A stretch of 64,000 bases of DNA from Streptomyces sp. NBC_01268. GTDB taxonomy: Bacteria > Actinomycetota > Actinomycetes > Streptomycetales > Streptomycetaceae. The DNA lies in the NCBI RefSeq assembly GCF_036240795.1, contig NZ_CP108454.1, positions 682,001 to 746,000 of the forward strand, given 5' to 3'. The translations under genes and the position numbers were made by a program. Below the pieces are notes generated by a model, which did not search any database, was not told the DNA's origin, and saw only the letters and a program-made list of their open reading frames with translations. Shown here piece after piece: positions 1 to 9,363 of the stretch (position 1 is its first letter; each line of letters starts with the position of its first letter).

Positions 1-2018
1 ACAGCGTCGGGGTGAGCGACCGGACCCGGGACGTCGCCTCGAAGGCGGGGTCGCCGATGACGCAGGCGATCCCGTCGGCGTGGGCGGCGAGCCAGGCATC
101 GAGGATCGCGTCGCGTTCCGAGACGGAGCCGTGGACGACGGGGATCCCGCTGCTGCGCACGGAGGTCGGCACGTTGGCGTCGGGCAGCGCGGCCCGGATC
201 ACCGGCTCGGCCTCCGTCATGACCTCTTCCGGCGTGCGGTAGTTGATGCTCAGGGAGGCCATCGTGATCCGGTCGAGGCCGATCCGCTCCAGCCGCTCCT
301 GCCAGCTCTCGGTGAAGCCGTGCCGCGCCTGGGCGCGGTCGCCGACCAGGGTGAAGCTGCCGGAGGGGCAGCGGAGCAGCAGCATCTGCCACTCGGCGTC
401 GGTCAGTTCCTGGGCCTCGTCGACCACGATGTGCGCGAACGGTCCGGCCAGCCGGTCCGCTTCGGCGCCGGGCAGGGCGCTCTCGTCGATCAGGCTGTCC
501 CGCAGGTCCCGCCCGTTCAGCATGGTCACCGCGCCCTCGCCGTCGTCGTCCGCGGCGAGGATGTTGTCGATGACCCCGGCCATGCGCTCGCGTTCGGCGG
601 CCACGGCGGCGTCGTGCCGACGCTTGCGCAGCGAGGACTTCGGGTCGCCGAGCCGCTGCCGGGCCGCGTCCAGGAACGGGAGGTCGGAGACGGTCCAGGC
701 CTGGGCGTCGGCGCGGCGCAGGGTGCGGACCTCGTCGGGGGTGAGCCAGGGCGCGCACAGGCGCAGATAGGCGGGGACCGACCACAGGTCCCCGACGACG
801 TCGGCGGCCTCCAGCATCGGCCAGGCCCGGTCGAGGGTGTCGACGAGCTCCCGGTCGGCCCGGAGCGCCTTGCGGAACAGCTCCTCGGGGACGTCCTCGT
901 CCAGCTTGTCCAGGAGGATGGAGACGAGCTCGTCCCAGATCTGCTCGCGGGCCTCGTTGTGCGGCGTGCCCCGCCCCGCGGCCTCGAACGCCTCGGCCCA
1001 GTCGCCGGCGCCGAGCCAGATGTCGGACCAGTCGGTCGAGACCCGCAGGCCCTCGGTGGGCGGCTCCTCGTAGAAGCGGACGGCCTTCTCGACGGCCTTC
1101 ACGAGCTCCGCGGACGCCTTCAGGCGGGCCACCTCCGGGTCGCTCTCGGGCGGCGCGGTGGCTCCCTCGACGACCAGGTCGCGCAGGGTGCAGGTGCGTA
1201 CGCCCTCCTCGCCGAGGCTGGGCAGGACGTCGGAGACGTAGTTGAGGTAGGGCTGGTGCGGGCCGACGAAGAGGACGCCGCCCCTGCGGTGGCCCAGGCG
1301 CGGGTCGGAGTAGAGGAGGTAGGCGGACCGGTGCAGGGCGACGACGGTCTTGCCGGTGCCGGGGCCGCCGTCGACGACGAGGGCGCCGCGGGACCCGGCG
1401 CGGATGATGGCGTCCTGGTCGGCCTGGATGGTGCCGAGCACGTCGCGCATGCGGGACGAGCGGTTGCCGCCGAGGCTGGCGATGAACGCGGACTGGTCGT
1501 CGAGGGCGGCGTGTCCCTCGAAGCCGTCCGCCGTGAACACCTCGTCCCAGTAGTCGGCGATCCGGCCGCCGGTCCAGCGGTACCGGCGGCGGCTGGCCAG
1601 GCCCATGGGGTTGGCGTGGGTGGCGGCGAAGAACGGCTCGGCGGCGGGCGAGCGCCAGTCGATGAGGAGCCTGCGGCCCTCGGCGTCGGTGAGGCCGAGG
1701 CGGCCCACGTACACGGGTTCGGCGTCGTCGGCGGTGACGATCCGGCCGAGGCACAGGTCGAGGCCGAAGCGGCGCAGGGCGCGCAGCCGGGCGGTGAGCC
1801 GGTGGATCTCGGCGTCCCGGTCCATCGCCTCCCGCCCCAGGCCGCCGGGCGCCTTGCGGAGTTCGTCGAGGCTGTCGGACAGTTCGGCGATCGACTCGTC
1901 GAGGCTTCGTGCGACGGCGGCGAAGTGCCGCTCGTCGGTGGCGACGAGCTCCGGGTCGGCCTTGGCCGACAGGTTCTCGGGAAGGGCGAACGCGCTGGTG
2001 TTCAGGGGGTGGTCATGG
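1..2018 (-). CDS. helR: HelR-type RNA polymerase-associated ATPase (3' end outside window)
   Basis: Helicase-like ATPase of the HelD/HelR family, which binds stalled RNA polymerase; HelR members protect the enzyme from rifamycins. About 672 residues are visible from the ATG at 2018, which begins MTTPLNTSAFALPENLSAKA. The C-terminus runs off the left edge, and since family members are roughly 700-750 residues only a short piece is missing. Seen directly: a charged N-terminal region, a Walker A motif GGPGTGKT near residues 216-223 and a Walker B VVDEAQEL near 530-537, typical of UvrD-like superfamily 1. The start has no clear Shine-Dalgarno sequence. A rifamycin-associated element lies about 75 bases upstream, which supports HelR over a general HelD. 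Confidence 0.88.
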
Positions 2019-2091
2019 ACGGACGACGACGCTTGCACTGAGTGGATCTCCCATTTCCGCAGGTCCTGGCCTCGATGGGCGATTCTGCGGT

Positions 2092-2124
2092 GCACAGGGG
2101 GCCTTGCCGCAAGCCCCCCTGTGC
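2092..2124. promoter_or_regulatory. Rifamycin-associated element (RAE) upstream of helR
   Basis: A 33-base near-perfect palindrome with 16-base arms around one central C and a single mismatch. On the minus strand its core reads GGGGCTTGCGGCAAGGCCCC, which matches the RAE consensus I recall for rifamycin-inducible genes of actinomycetes. It lies in the 206-base region between the hydrolase gene and helR, which holds nothing else I recognise. The arms extend well beyond the usual core. Confidence 0.85.
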
Positions 2125-2224
2125 GCTATAAGTTGAGAGTGGCAAGGAGAGCTTTCACCTCCTTGCCTTTCCTTTTGCCCGGATGTCCGCCCCGGTCGTG
2201 CCCGGATCTCGGCCCGGATCGGCG

Positions 2225-3289
2225 TCAGTGCGCCGGCAGGCCCAGTTCACCGGCCGCGCGCGGCGCGAACCAGCGGGCGGTGTCCTCCTCCGTGACCTCG
2301 GCGAGGGTGGCCGGGGCCCAGTGCGGGTCGCGGTCCTTGTCGACGACCTGGGCGCGGATGCCCTCGACGAGGTCGGGCGAGGCGAGCGCCGCGCAGGAGA
2401 GGCGGTACTCCATGTTCAGGGCGGCCTCCAGGGAGTCGAGCCGACGGGCACGGCGGACCGCCTCCAGGGTGGCCTTGAGGGCCGTGGGCGAGCGGCCGAG
2501 CAGCACGGTGGCCGCCTCCTTGGCCTCGGGCACCCCGGAGTCGGAGAGGCGCTCCACGATGTCCTCGACGGTGTCGGCGGCGTAGCAGGCGTCGATCCAG
2601 GAGCGCCGGGCGGCGAGCTCGCCGGGCGGTACGGGGCGGGCGAAGCGGGCGACGGCCTCGGCGGCGGGGAGCCGGGTGAGCGCGGCGGCGAGCTCCGGGA
2701 GGGCGGCGGCGGGGACGAAGTGGTCGGCCAGTCCGGCCAGGATCGCGTCGGCGGCGCCCGCCTGCGTGCCGGTGAGGGCGAGGTGGGTGCCCAGCTCGCC
2801 CGGTGCCCGGCCGAGGAGGTGGGTGCCGCCGACGTCGGGGACGAAGCCGATGCCGGTCTCGGGCATGGCGACCCGGGAGCGTTCGGTGACGATCCGCACC
2901 GACCCGTGTGCGGAGACGCCGACGCCGCCCCCCATCACGATGCCGTCCATGAAGGCCACGTACGGCTTGGGGTAACGGGCGATCCGGGCGTTGAGCCGGT
3001 ACTCGTCGCGCCAGAAGGCGGGCGTGGCGGTGCCGCCGGCGCGGGCGTCGTCGTGGATGGCCCGGATGTCCCCGCCGGCGCACAGTCCGCGCTCCCCGGC
3101 GCCGCGGATGACGACGGTCTCGACGGCGGGGTCGTGTTCCCAGGCGGTGAGGGCGTCGTCGACGGCGCGGACCATGGCGTGGGTGAGGGCGTTGATCGCC
3201 CGGGGCCGGTTGAGGGTGAGGAGGCCTGCGCGGCCCTCGGTGTGCACGAGCACGTCCGGCTCACGGGGGTCGGCGGTGCCGTGGGACAT
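2225..3289 (-). CDS. 3-hydroxyisobutyryl-CoA hydrolase / enoyl-CoA hydratase family
   Basis: Crotonase-fold protein of 354 residues, the size of 3-hydroxyisobutyryl-CoA hydrolases, which release 3-hydroxyisobutyrate from its CoA ester in valine breakdown. The crotonase oxyanion-hole segment is visible as GLCAGGDIRAIHDD, and a second signature follows as MDGIVMGGGVGVSAHG. The C-terminal ~100 residues (YRLSCAALASPDLVEGIRA) fit the hydrolase subgroup better than plain enoyl-CoA hydratases. The ATG at 3289 has AGGAAG 13 bases upstream. Upstream in-frame sequence lies antisense to the phosphatase gene and was not used. No valine-pathway neighbour is seen. Confidence 0.82.
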   Translation of the reverse strand: MSHGTADPREPDVLVHTEGRAGLLTLNRPRAINALTHAMVRAVDDALTAWEHDPAVETVVIRGAGERGLCAGGDIRAIHDDARAGGTATPAFWRDEYRLNARIARYPKPYVAFMDGIVMGGGVGVSAHGSVRIVTERSRVAMPETGIGFVPDVGGTHLLGRAPGELGTHLALTGTQAGAADAILAGLADHFVPAAALPELAAALTRLPAAEAVARFARPVPPGELAARRSWIDACYAADTVEDIVERLSDSGVPEAKEAATVLLGRSPTALKATLEAVRRARRLDSLEAALNMEYRLSCAALASPDLVEGIRAQVVDKDRDPHWAPATLAEVTEEDTARWFAPRAAGELGLPAH

Positions 3290-3499
3290 GGTGTCGCTGC
3301 TTCCTGCCGGTGACGGGCGGTGGCCGATCGGTCCCGCCGGGTGGCCGGTACGCCGCCGGGAGAAACGATCTTCCACCCACCGTAACGGCCCGCCCGGCCC
3401 GCGCACAGGGCCGCCGGACCCGTCCCGTTTCCCCTGCCGGTCACAGCGGGGGCAGCATGGAAGGTGGCGCCCCATGGAAAGGGCGGGAAGGAGCGCACC

Positions 3500-6271
3500 G
3501 TGACGGGAGGCGCTGAGCGGTCCGCCGGCGGCCCCAAGGGGCGGCCCACGGGGCTGCGGAGCGTAGCGGGCCAGGTCTTCGCCCTGCAGGCGCTCATCGC
3601 GTTGCTGATCATCGCGGCGGCGGCGCTGGCGCTCGTCCTGCAGGGGCGGTACGACAGCGAGCGCGAGGCCCGCAACCGCTCGCTGGCCGTGGCCGAGGCC
3701 TTCGCGCACGCGCCGGGGCTCGCCGAAGCGCTCCGGTCCCCCGATCCCACCTCGGTCCTGCAGCCTCGCGCGGAGGCCGCCCGGCGCGGCTCCGGCGTCG
3801 ACTTCGTCGCGGTGCTCTCCCCGGAGGGGGCCCGGTACACCGACTCCGATCCGAGCCTCATCGGACAGCGGGCGCAGGGGGACATCGGGAGGGCCCGCGC
3901 CGGGGAGTCGTTCACGGAGATCTTCCACGGGGCCCCGCACGACGCGGTGCGGGCGGTGGTACCGGTCCGCGACGCCGACGGGACCGTGGTCGGCATGGTG
4001 ACCAGCGGCGTCGAGGTGGAGACCGTCGGGAACGCCGTGCAGGGCCGGTTGCCGGTGCTGCTGGGCGCCGCGGCGGGCGGACTGGCGATCGCGGTGGGCG
4101 GCGCCGGTCTGGTGAGCGCCCGGCTGCGGCGCCAGACGCACGGTCTGGGCCCGGCCGAGATGACCCGGCTGAAGGAGCACCACGAGGCGGTGCTGCACTC
4201 GGTGAAGGAGGGTGTGGTGATCGTCGGGGCCGACGGGCGGCTGCTGCTCGCCAACGACGAGGCCCGGCGCCTCCTCAAGCTGCCCGAGGACGCCGAGCGG
4301 AGCCATGTCTCCGAACTCGGTCTCGAACCCCGTACGGCGGCGCTGCTGCTGTCCGGGGAGGCGGCGACGGACGAGGTGCACCCCGCCGGGGACCGGCTGC
4401 TGGCGGTGAACGTCCGCCCGACCGGGAACGGCGCGGCCGACGGCGGTTGCGTCATGACCATGCGCGACACGACCGAGCTGGCCGCGCTCACCGGCCGCGC
4501 CGAGGTCGCGCGGGGCCGGCTGCGGCTGCTGTACGAGGCGGGGACGCGGATCGGGACGACGCTGGACGTGGTGCGGACGGCGGAGGAGCTGTCGGAGGTG
4601 GCGGTGCCGCGGTTCGCCGACTACGTGACGGTGGAGCTGCTGGACCCGGTGGTGCGGGGCGAGGAGCCTTCGGGGGCGTTCACGGAGATGCGGCGGACCG
4701 CGCTGACCGGGATCCGGGGCGAGTCGCCGCTGCAGCCGGTGGGCGACCTGATCCGCTTCGTGGTGCCGAGCACGCCGATGGCGTCGGCCCTGGACGAGGG
4801 GCGTGCGGTGCTCCAGGCGGATCTGGCGGCGGCCCAGGGCTGGCGGGAGCAGGACCCGGAGGGCGCGGCGCAGGCGTTGACGTACGGGCTGCACTCGCTG
4901 CTCACGGTGCCGCTGCTGGCGCGCGGGGTGGTACTGGGGATGGCGAACTTCTGGCGGGCCGCGGACACCCCGGAGCCGTTCGGCGAGGAGGACCTGTCGT
5001 TCGCGGAGGAGCTGGCGGCCCGGGCGGCGCTCGCGATCGACAACGCGCGCCGGTTCACGCGGGAGCACACGATGGCGGTGGCGCTGCAGCGGAGCCTGCT
5101 GCCGCGGGTGCTGCCCGACCAGAGCGCGGTGGCGGTCGCGCACCGCTATCTGCCGGCGACGGCCGGGGTGGGCGGCGACTGGTTCGACGTGATCCCGCTG
5201 CCGGGTGCGCGGGTGGCGCTGGTGGTGGGGGACGTGGTGGGGCACGGGGTGCACGCGGCGGCGACGATGGGGCGGCTGCGGACGGCGGTGGCCAACTTCT
5301 CGACGCTGGACCTGCCGCCGGATGAGCTGCTGGGGCATCTCGACGAGCTGATCGACCGGCTCGGCGAGGAGAACGAGTCCGGGCCGCAGGACGGCCGGGA
5401 GCCGGACGGCGACGGCACCGCGGAGGGCAGCACGGGCGCGACCTGTCTGTACGTGATCTACGACCCGACCACCGGCGCCTGCACGATGTCGAGCGCCGGG
5501 CATCCGGGGCCCGCGCTGGTCCGGCCCGACGGCAGTGTGGAGTTCCCCGCGCTTCCTGCCGGGCTGCCGCTGGGGCTCGGTCTCGGGGAGCGCCCGTTCG
5601 AGTCGGCCCGGCTGCGGCTCGAACCGGGCAGCAAGCTGGTGATGTTCACGGACGGTCTCCTGGAGGACCGCGCGCGGGACTTCGACACCGGTCTCGCGCT
5701 GTTGCGGAAGACCCTGTCGCGGCCGGACCGCTCCGCCGAGCAGACCTGCGCGGACGTGCTCGCGGCGATGCTGTTCCCGGTGCCGTCGGACGACATCGCG
5801 CTGCTCGTGGCGAGCGCCCGGCGGATCCCGGCGGACCGGATCGCCGAGTGGGAGGTGCCGGGCGATCCGTCGGCGGTGGGCCCGGTCCGCAACCAGGCCG
5901 CGGCGCGGCTCGCCGCGTGGGGTCTGGAGGAGGTCGGGTTCACGGCGGAGCTGGTCCTCAGCGAGCTGATCACCAACGCGATCCGGTACGGCAAGGCGCC
6001 GGTGCGGGTGCGGCTGGTGTACGACCGGGCGCTGATCTGCGAGGTGTCCGACGGGAGCAGCACCTCGCCGCACCTGCGGCACGCGACGGACACGGACGAG
6101 GGCGGCCGGGGCCTGTTCCTGGTGGCCCAGTTCGCGCAGCGCTGGGGCACGCGTTACGCGCGCCGCGGCAAGACCATCTGGGCCGAGCTGCCGATCGCCC
6201 CGGAGCAGCCCGGCGGTGAGGCGGCGGCTCCGCTGTTCGACCCGGACGCCCTGGAGGACCTGGCCTGGTGA
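3500..6271 (+). CDS. Membrane PAS-GAF-SpoIIE phosphatase with C-terminal ATPase (anti-sigma kinase-like) domain
   Basis: Multi-domain regulator of 923 residues of the Streptomyces SpoIIE/RsbU class, expected to act in partner-switching control of an alternative sigma factor. Order seen: TM segment (~25-48), extracytoplasmic sensor region (~50-180), second TM (~183-206), PAS domain (~220-320, VVIVGADGRLLLANDEA), GAF domain (~335-525), PP2C/SpoIIE phosphatase (~530-775, with GGDWFDVI and GDVVGHG metal-binding motifs) and a histidine-kinase-like ATPase (~783-913, LSELITNAIRYG). The GTG at 3500 is chosen because AAGGAG sits 6 bases before it; an ATG at 3464 in frame lacks such a site. No anti-sigma antagonist gene is adjacent, so its partner is unknown. 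Confidence 0.88.
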   Translation: MTGGAERSAGGPKGRPTGLRSVAGQVFALQALIALLIIAAAALALVLQGRYDSEREARNRSLAVAEAFAHAPGLAEALRSPDPTSVLQPRAEAARRGSGVDFVAVLSPEGARYTDSDPSLIGQRAQGDIGRARAGESFTEIFHGAPHDAVRAVVPVRDADGTVVGMVTSGVEVETVGNAVQGRLPVLLGAAAGGLAIAVGGAGLVSARLRRQTHGLGPAEMTRLKEHHEAVLHSVKEGVVIVGADGRLLLANDEARRLLKLPEDAERSHVSELGLEPRTAALLLSGEAATDEVHPAGDRLLAVNVRPTGNGAADGGCVMTMRDTTELAALTGRAEVARGRLRLLYEAGTRIGTTLDVVRTAEELSEVAVPRFADYVTVELLDPVVRGEEPSGAFTEMRRTALTGIRGESPLQPVGDLIRFVVPSTPMASALDEGRAVLQADLAAAQGWREQDPEGAAQALTYGLHSLLTVPLLARGVVLGMANFWRAADTPEPFGEEDLSFAEELAARAALAIDNARRFTREHTMAVALQRSLLPRVLPDQSAVAVAHRYLPATAGVGGDWFDVIPLPGARVALVVGDVVGHGVHAAATMGRLRTAVANFSTLDLPPDELLGHLDELIDRLGEENESGPQDGREPDGDGTAEGSTGATCLYVIYDPTTGACTMSSAGHPGPALVRPDGSVEFPALPAGLPLGLGLGERPFESARLRLEPGSKLVMFTDGLLEDRARDFDTGLALLRKTLSRPDRSAEQTCADVLAAMLFPVPSDDIALLVASARRIPADRIAEWEVPGDPSAVGPVRNQAAARLAAWGLEEVGFTAELVLSELITNAIRYGKAPVRVRLVYDRALICEVSDGSSTSPHLRHATDTDEGGRGLFLVAQFAQRWGTRYARRGKTIWAELPIAPEQPGGEAAAPLFDPDALEDLAW

Positions 6272-6315
6272 GGGCGGGGTACGGTCGGCCCGACCCCGCT
6301 CCCCTGGAGGAACAC

Positions 6316-6726
6316 GTGACCGGCCCCGTCGCCACCGGAACCCTGCACCACGTCGAGCTCTGGGTGCCCGACATCGGCCGTGCGGCCGCCTCGTTCGGGC
6401 CGTTGCTCGGTTCGCTCGGTTACGTGCCGTTCCAGAGCTGGGAGGGGGGCCGGAGCTGGCGGCTGGGTCCCACGTACCTGGTCGTGGAGGAGTCGCCGGC
6501 GCTCAGCGCGGACGCGCACGACCGGCTGCGGCCGGGCCTGAACCATCTGGCGTTCCATGTGGCGACGCGGCCGGAGTTCGACCGGCTCGTCGAGGAGGCG
6601 GTCCGGGGCGGCTGGCGGCTGCTGTTCCCCGACCGGCATCCGCACGCCGGCGGGGAACAGACCTGTGCGGCCTATCTGGAGAACGCGGACGGTTTCGAGG
6701 TGGAGCTCGTCGTCACGGAGCCCTGA
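6316..6726 (+). CDS. VOC (glyoxalase/bleomycin-resistance) family protein
   Basis: Small metalloenzyme-fold protein of 136 residues. The beginning GTLHHVELWVPDIGRAAASF and the middle GLNHLAFHVAT carry the vicinal-oxygen-chelate histidines, and the end ENADGFEVELV carries the usual Glu. The substrate cannot be told from sequence. The GTG at 6316 has GGAGG 6 bases upstream; an ATG at 6268 in frame would overlap the phosphatase gene and has no better site. It follows the phosphatase closely, so co-transcription is possible. Confidence 0.8.
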   Translation: MTGPVATGTLHHVELWVPDIGRAAASFGPLLGSLGYVPFQSWEGGRSWRLGPTYLVVEESPALSADAHDRLRPGLNHLAFHVATRPEFDRLVEEAVRGGWRLLFPDRHPHAGGEQTCAAYLENADGFEVELVVTEP

Positions 6727-6743
6727 CCCGCCCGGCGGGTCAG
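6723..6743. terminator. Bidirectional terminator hairpin between convergent genes
   Basis: Perfect 10-base inverted repeat (CTGACCCGCC / GGCGGGTCAG) around one C. It contains the stop codons of both the VOC gene and the convergent chitinase gene. No T-tract follows, as is usual in Streptomyces. Confidence 0.6.
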
Positions 6744-9049
6744 CCGAGTCCGGTGCGCAGGGCGGTCATCAGGGTGCCGTCGGGGGTGTCGCCCGACATC
6801 TCCCAGATGAAGACCCCGAGCAGGCCCTTGGACTTCAGGTAGGCCGTCTTGCGTCCGATGGACCAGGCGTCGTCGAAGCTCCACCACTGGCCGCCGGCGC
6901 CGGTGTAGCCGTAGGTGGCACCGGACTGTTCGTCGTGGCGGACGGTGAGACCGGGGACCGAGGCGAGCAGGTTGGCGTAGCCGCGTACGCCGGCCTCCTC
7001 GGCGAACTGTCCGGGGGCGGCCCCGGTCGCGCTCTGCCATTCGCCGGTGGCGCCGCCGTCGGTGACGCCCTGCCAGCCGCGGCCGTAGAAGGGGATCCCG
7101 ATGGTGAGCTTGCGGGGGTTGAACCCGGCGGCGAGGTAGGGCTTGATCGCCTCGTCGACGCTGAAGTGGAAGCCGTAGGGGTCCTGGGCGTCGGTGTACA
7201 GGTTGGCCTGGTGACCGGTGCGGTTCGGCTCCCAGGAGTTGTCGCTGCCGGCGCCGTGGAAGTCGTACCCCTGGACCATGGCGTAGTCGAGGGCGGTGGC
7301 CGCCGTGCCGAGGTCCCAGCCCTGCCCGATCTTGACCGGGTCGGCGGGGGTGAACGCGGTCAGCAGGCGGTGCTCACCGCCGAGTTCGTCGAGCTGCTTG
7401 CGGAACTCGGCGACCAGGGCGGCGTTGTTCGCCTTGTCCTGCGGCCCGTAGTGGTTGCCGGGGTGCCCGTCGGGCGAGCCGGGCCACTCCCAGTCGAGGT
7501 CGATGCCGTCGAAGACGCCCGCGGCCACGCCCTCGCCGCCCGCGCCGTTGTAGACGGGCAGATTGCCCTTGATCCACACGTCGATGCAGGAGCGGACGAA
7601 CTTCTGCCGGGAGGCCTCGGTGGCGGCGACGTCGGAGAAGTACGTGGAGTAGGTCCAGCCGCCGAGGGAGACGACCACCTTGAGGTTCGGGTACTTGGCC
7701 TTGAGCTTCTTCAGCTGGTTGAAGTTGCCGCGCAGCTTGCCCCAGCCGTCGTCGGCGACCCCGTCGACGGACTGGGCGGCGCTGAACGGCCGGGCGTAGT
7801 CGGCGTCGGCGTCGCCCGCGCCTTTGCCCTGGTCGGGGTCCTGCGGGTCGGAGCCGACGCCCTTGGTGACTCCGGCGAGGCAGGTGAGGTTGACGGGGTC
7901 GATGTTCTCGAAGGAGTAGTTGACGACGTCGAGGGAGGCGGCGGCGCCGGAGGTGTCGAGGTTCTTCACGAAGTACTGGCGCCCGTAGATGCCCCACTGG
8001 GCGAAGTAGCCGACCTTGAGGTGGCGCCCCTGGGCCAGGTCGGCGGTGGTGACGGCGAGGGCGTTCGACGGCGGCGAGGCGTTGTCGGCGGCGTCGCGGG
8101 CGCGGACGGTGAAGGTGTACCGGTTGGCCGGGCCGAGGCCGCTGACGGTGGCCGTCGTGGCGGTGCCCTGGACCGTGCGGACGAGGGTGCCGTCGCGGTA
8201 GACGTCGTAGCCGACCACGCCCTTGTCGTCGGCGGACGCGTTCCAGGCGAGGCTCACGCTGGAGGCGGTGGTGGCGGTGGAGCGCAGGGCGGCGGGCGCG
8301 GTGGGCGGGTTCGGGTCGCTCGCCGGGTCCACGGTGGTGACGGTGAGGGGCGGGCTCTCGGGTCCGGTGTTGCCGCGGGTGTCCTTGGCGCGGACGGTGA
8401 GGGTGTACGCGGTGGCCGGGGCCAGGCCTGCGACGGTGGCCGAGGTGGAGGTCGCGGTGGCGACGACGGCGCCCTTGGAGAGGACCTCGTAGCCGGTGAC
8501 GGTGTGGTCGCCGGGCGTGGCGGCCGTCCAGTCGAGGCTCACGGTCCGCACGGTGACGGCGGTGGCGCGCGGGGTGCCGGGCGCGGTGGGCGGAACGTCC
8601 GGGCTGCCGTCGCACTTGCCGCCGTTGACGGTGCAGCCGGTGGGTGCGGACTGCGGGCCGGTGGCGACGAACCAGTAGCTGTACGGCTCGGTGGAGCCGC
8701 CCGCCGCGACGGTGCCGTTGTAGTGGGCGTTGCGGACGGTGACGTGGCGTCCGGTGACGGTGGCCTCGCCGTTGTAGTGGGAGCTGATGCTCACGCCCGT
8801 GGGCAGGTCGAACTCCAGGGTCCAGCCGACCACGGGGGTGGTGGTGCCGTTGCGGATGACGAGGATGCCGCGCCACCAGCTGCCGTTGTTCTCCGAGGTG
8901 AAGCCGGCGGTGAGGGCGCCGGCGGCGTGCGCGGGGGTGGCTGCCGGGCCGGCGAGCGCGGCGATCGGGAGGAGGAGCGCGGCGAGCAGGACCAGGAGTC
9001 CTCTGCCGTGGTGCGGCCGTCTGCGGCGGCTTCTCCGGTCTGTTTCCAT
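6740..9049 (-). CDS. Secreted chitinase, CBM2-FnIII-FnIII-GH18
   Basis: Extracellular family 18 chitinase of 769 residues that should hydrolyse chitin to chito-oligosaccharides. Order seen: Arg-rich signal peptide ending near AHA-AG (~42), a CBM2-like binding module (~43-150), two fibronectin type III modules (~160-245 and ~255-340) and a GH18 barrel (~350-769). The catalytic DGIDLDWEW motif near 514-522 is intact (DxxDxDxE). The ATG at 9049 has AGGGAGA just upstream. The promoter carries repeats typical of Streptomyces chitinase genes, so induction by chitin products and control by DasR is likely (inference). Confidence 0.92.
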   Translation of the reverse strand: METDRRSRRRRPHHGRGLLVLLAALLLPIAALAGPAATPAHAAGALTAGFTSENNGSWWRGILVIRNGTTTPVVGWTLEFDLPTGVSISSHYNGEATVTGRHVTVRNAHYNGTVAAGGSTEPYSYWFVATGPQSAPTGCTVNGGKCDGSPDVPPTAPGTPRATAVTVRTVSLDWTAATPGDHTVTGYEVLSKGAVVATATSTSATVAGLAPATAYTLTVRAKDTRGNTGPESPPLTVTTVDPASDPNPPTAPAALRSTATTASSVSLAWNASADDKGVVGYDVYRDGTLVRTVQGTATTATVSGLGPANRYTFTVRARDAADNASPPSNALAVTTADLAQGRHLKVGYFAQWGIYGRQYFVKNLDTSGAAASLDVVNYSFENIDPVNLTCLAGVTKGVGSDPQDPDQGKGAGDADADYARPFSAAQSVDGVADDGWGKLRGNFNQLKKLKAKYPNLKVVVSLGGWTYSTYFSDVAATEASRQKFVRSCIDVWIKGNLPVYNGAGGEGVAAGVFDGIDLDWEWPGSPDGHPGNHYGPQDKANNAALVAEFRKQLDELGGEHRLLTAFTPADPVKIGQGWDLGTAATALDYAMVQGYDFHGAGSDNSWEPNRTGHQANLYTDAQDPYGFHFSVDEAIKPYLAAGFNPRKLTIGIPFYGRGWQGVTDGGATGEWQSATGAAPGQFAEEAGVRGYANLLASVPGLTVRHDEQSGATYGYTGAGGQWWSFDDAWSIGRKTAYLKSKGLLGVFIWEMSGDTPDGTLMTALRTGLG

Positions 9050-9155
9050 CGGGTCTCCCTGGACGCGGGTGAGGGGAACGGGAGCGCGTCGCGGGACCGT
9101 GTGGGGCTCGGGTACGGCCTTGCGGTTGTGGGACCGCCGAACGGGAGCCAACGGC

Positions 9156-9184
9156 AACGTAGTTGGTACGGACCATTGCGTCAA
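9156..9184 (-). promoter_or_regulatory. Chitinase promoter with DasR/chitinase-type operator in the spacer
   Basis: On the minus strand, TTGACG (9179-9184) and TACGTT (9156-9161) are separated by exactly 17 bases. The spacer holds TGGTACGGACCA (9164-9175), a palindrome matching the TGGTCTAGACCA-type site known for DasR and for chitinase direct repeats. Location inside the -35/-10 spacer is the classic arrangement for Streptomyces chitinases. Confidence 0.7.
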
Positions 9185-9211
9185 CGCGGTGCGGGACGCT
9201 TGACGTCGCCC

Positions 9212-9227
9212 AGTGGTCTACTCCACC
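9212..9227. promoter_or_regulatory. Second DasR-like site upstream of chitinase gene
   Basis: AGTGGTCTACTCCACC is close to the dre consensus ACTGGTCTAGACCAGT. It lies about 50 bases upstream of the first site, so two bound dimers could lie on a similar face of the DNA. Confidence 0.55.
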
Positions 9228-9316
9228 GTGGAGGCGGGTCGGGGACAGTGCCGGTGTGGGCCGGCCCCGCCCCCGGCTCGGCACCGCCGTTCCACGCAGG
9301 ACCGTGTCCGCACGGC

Positions 9317-9345
9317 CCGGCCGCCCCTATCGCGGGGGCGGCCGG
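9317..9345 (-). terminator. Terminator hairpin after the esterase gene
   Basis: Perfect 11-base inverted repeat CCGGCCGCCCC / GGGGCGGCCGG with a 7-base loop, starting 18 bases after the stop codon of the erythromycin-esterase-like gene. Confidence 0.6.
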
Positions 9346-9363
9346 TTGCCCGACGAGCGCCCG

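Noticed and set aside
80-2041. Long plus-strand open frame opposite helR
   Set aside because: Gly/Val/Ala/Arg-rich without domains; the minus strand carries clear HelR motifs.
2225-6082. Very long minus-strand frame running across the phosphatase gene
   Set aside because: Only its C-terminal part (from 3289) is a real hydrolase; the rest is Pro/Arg-rich antisense sequence.
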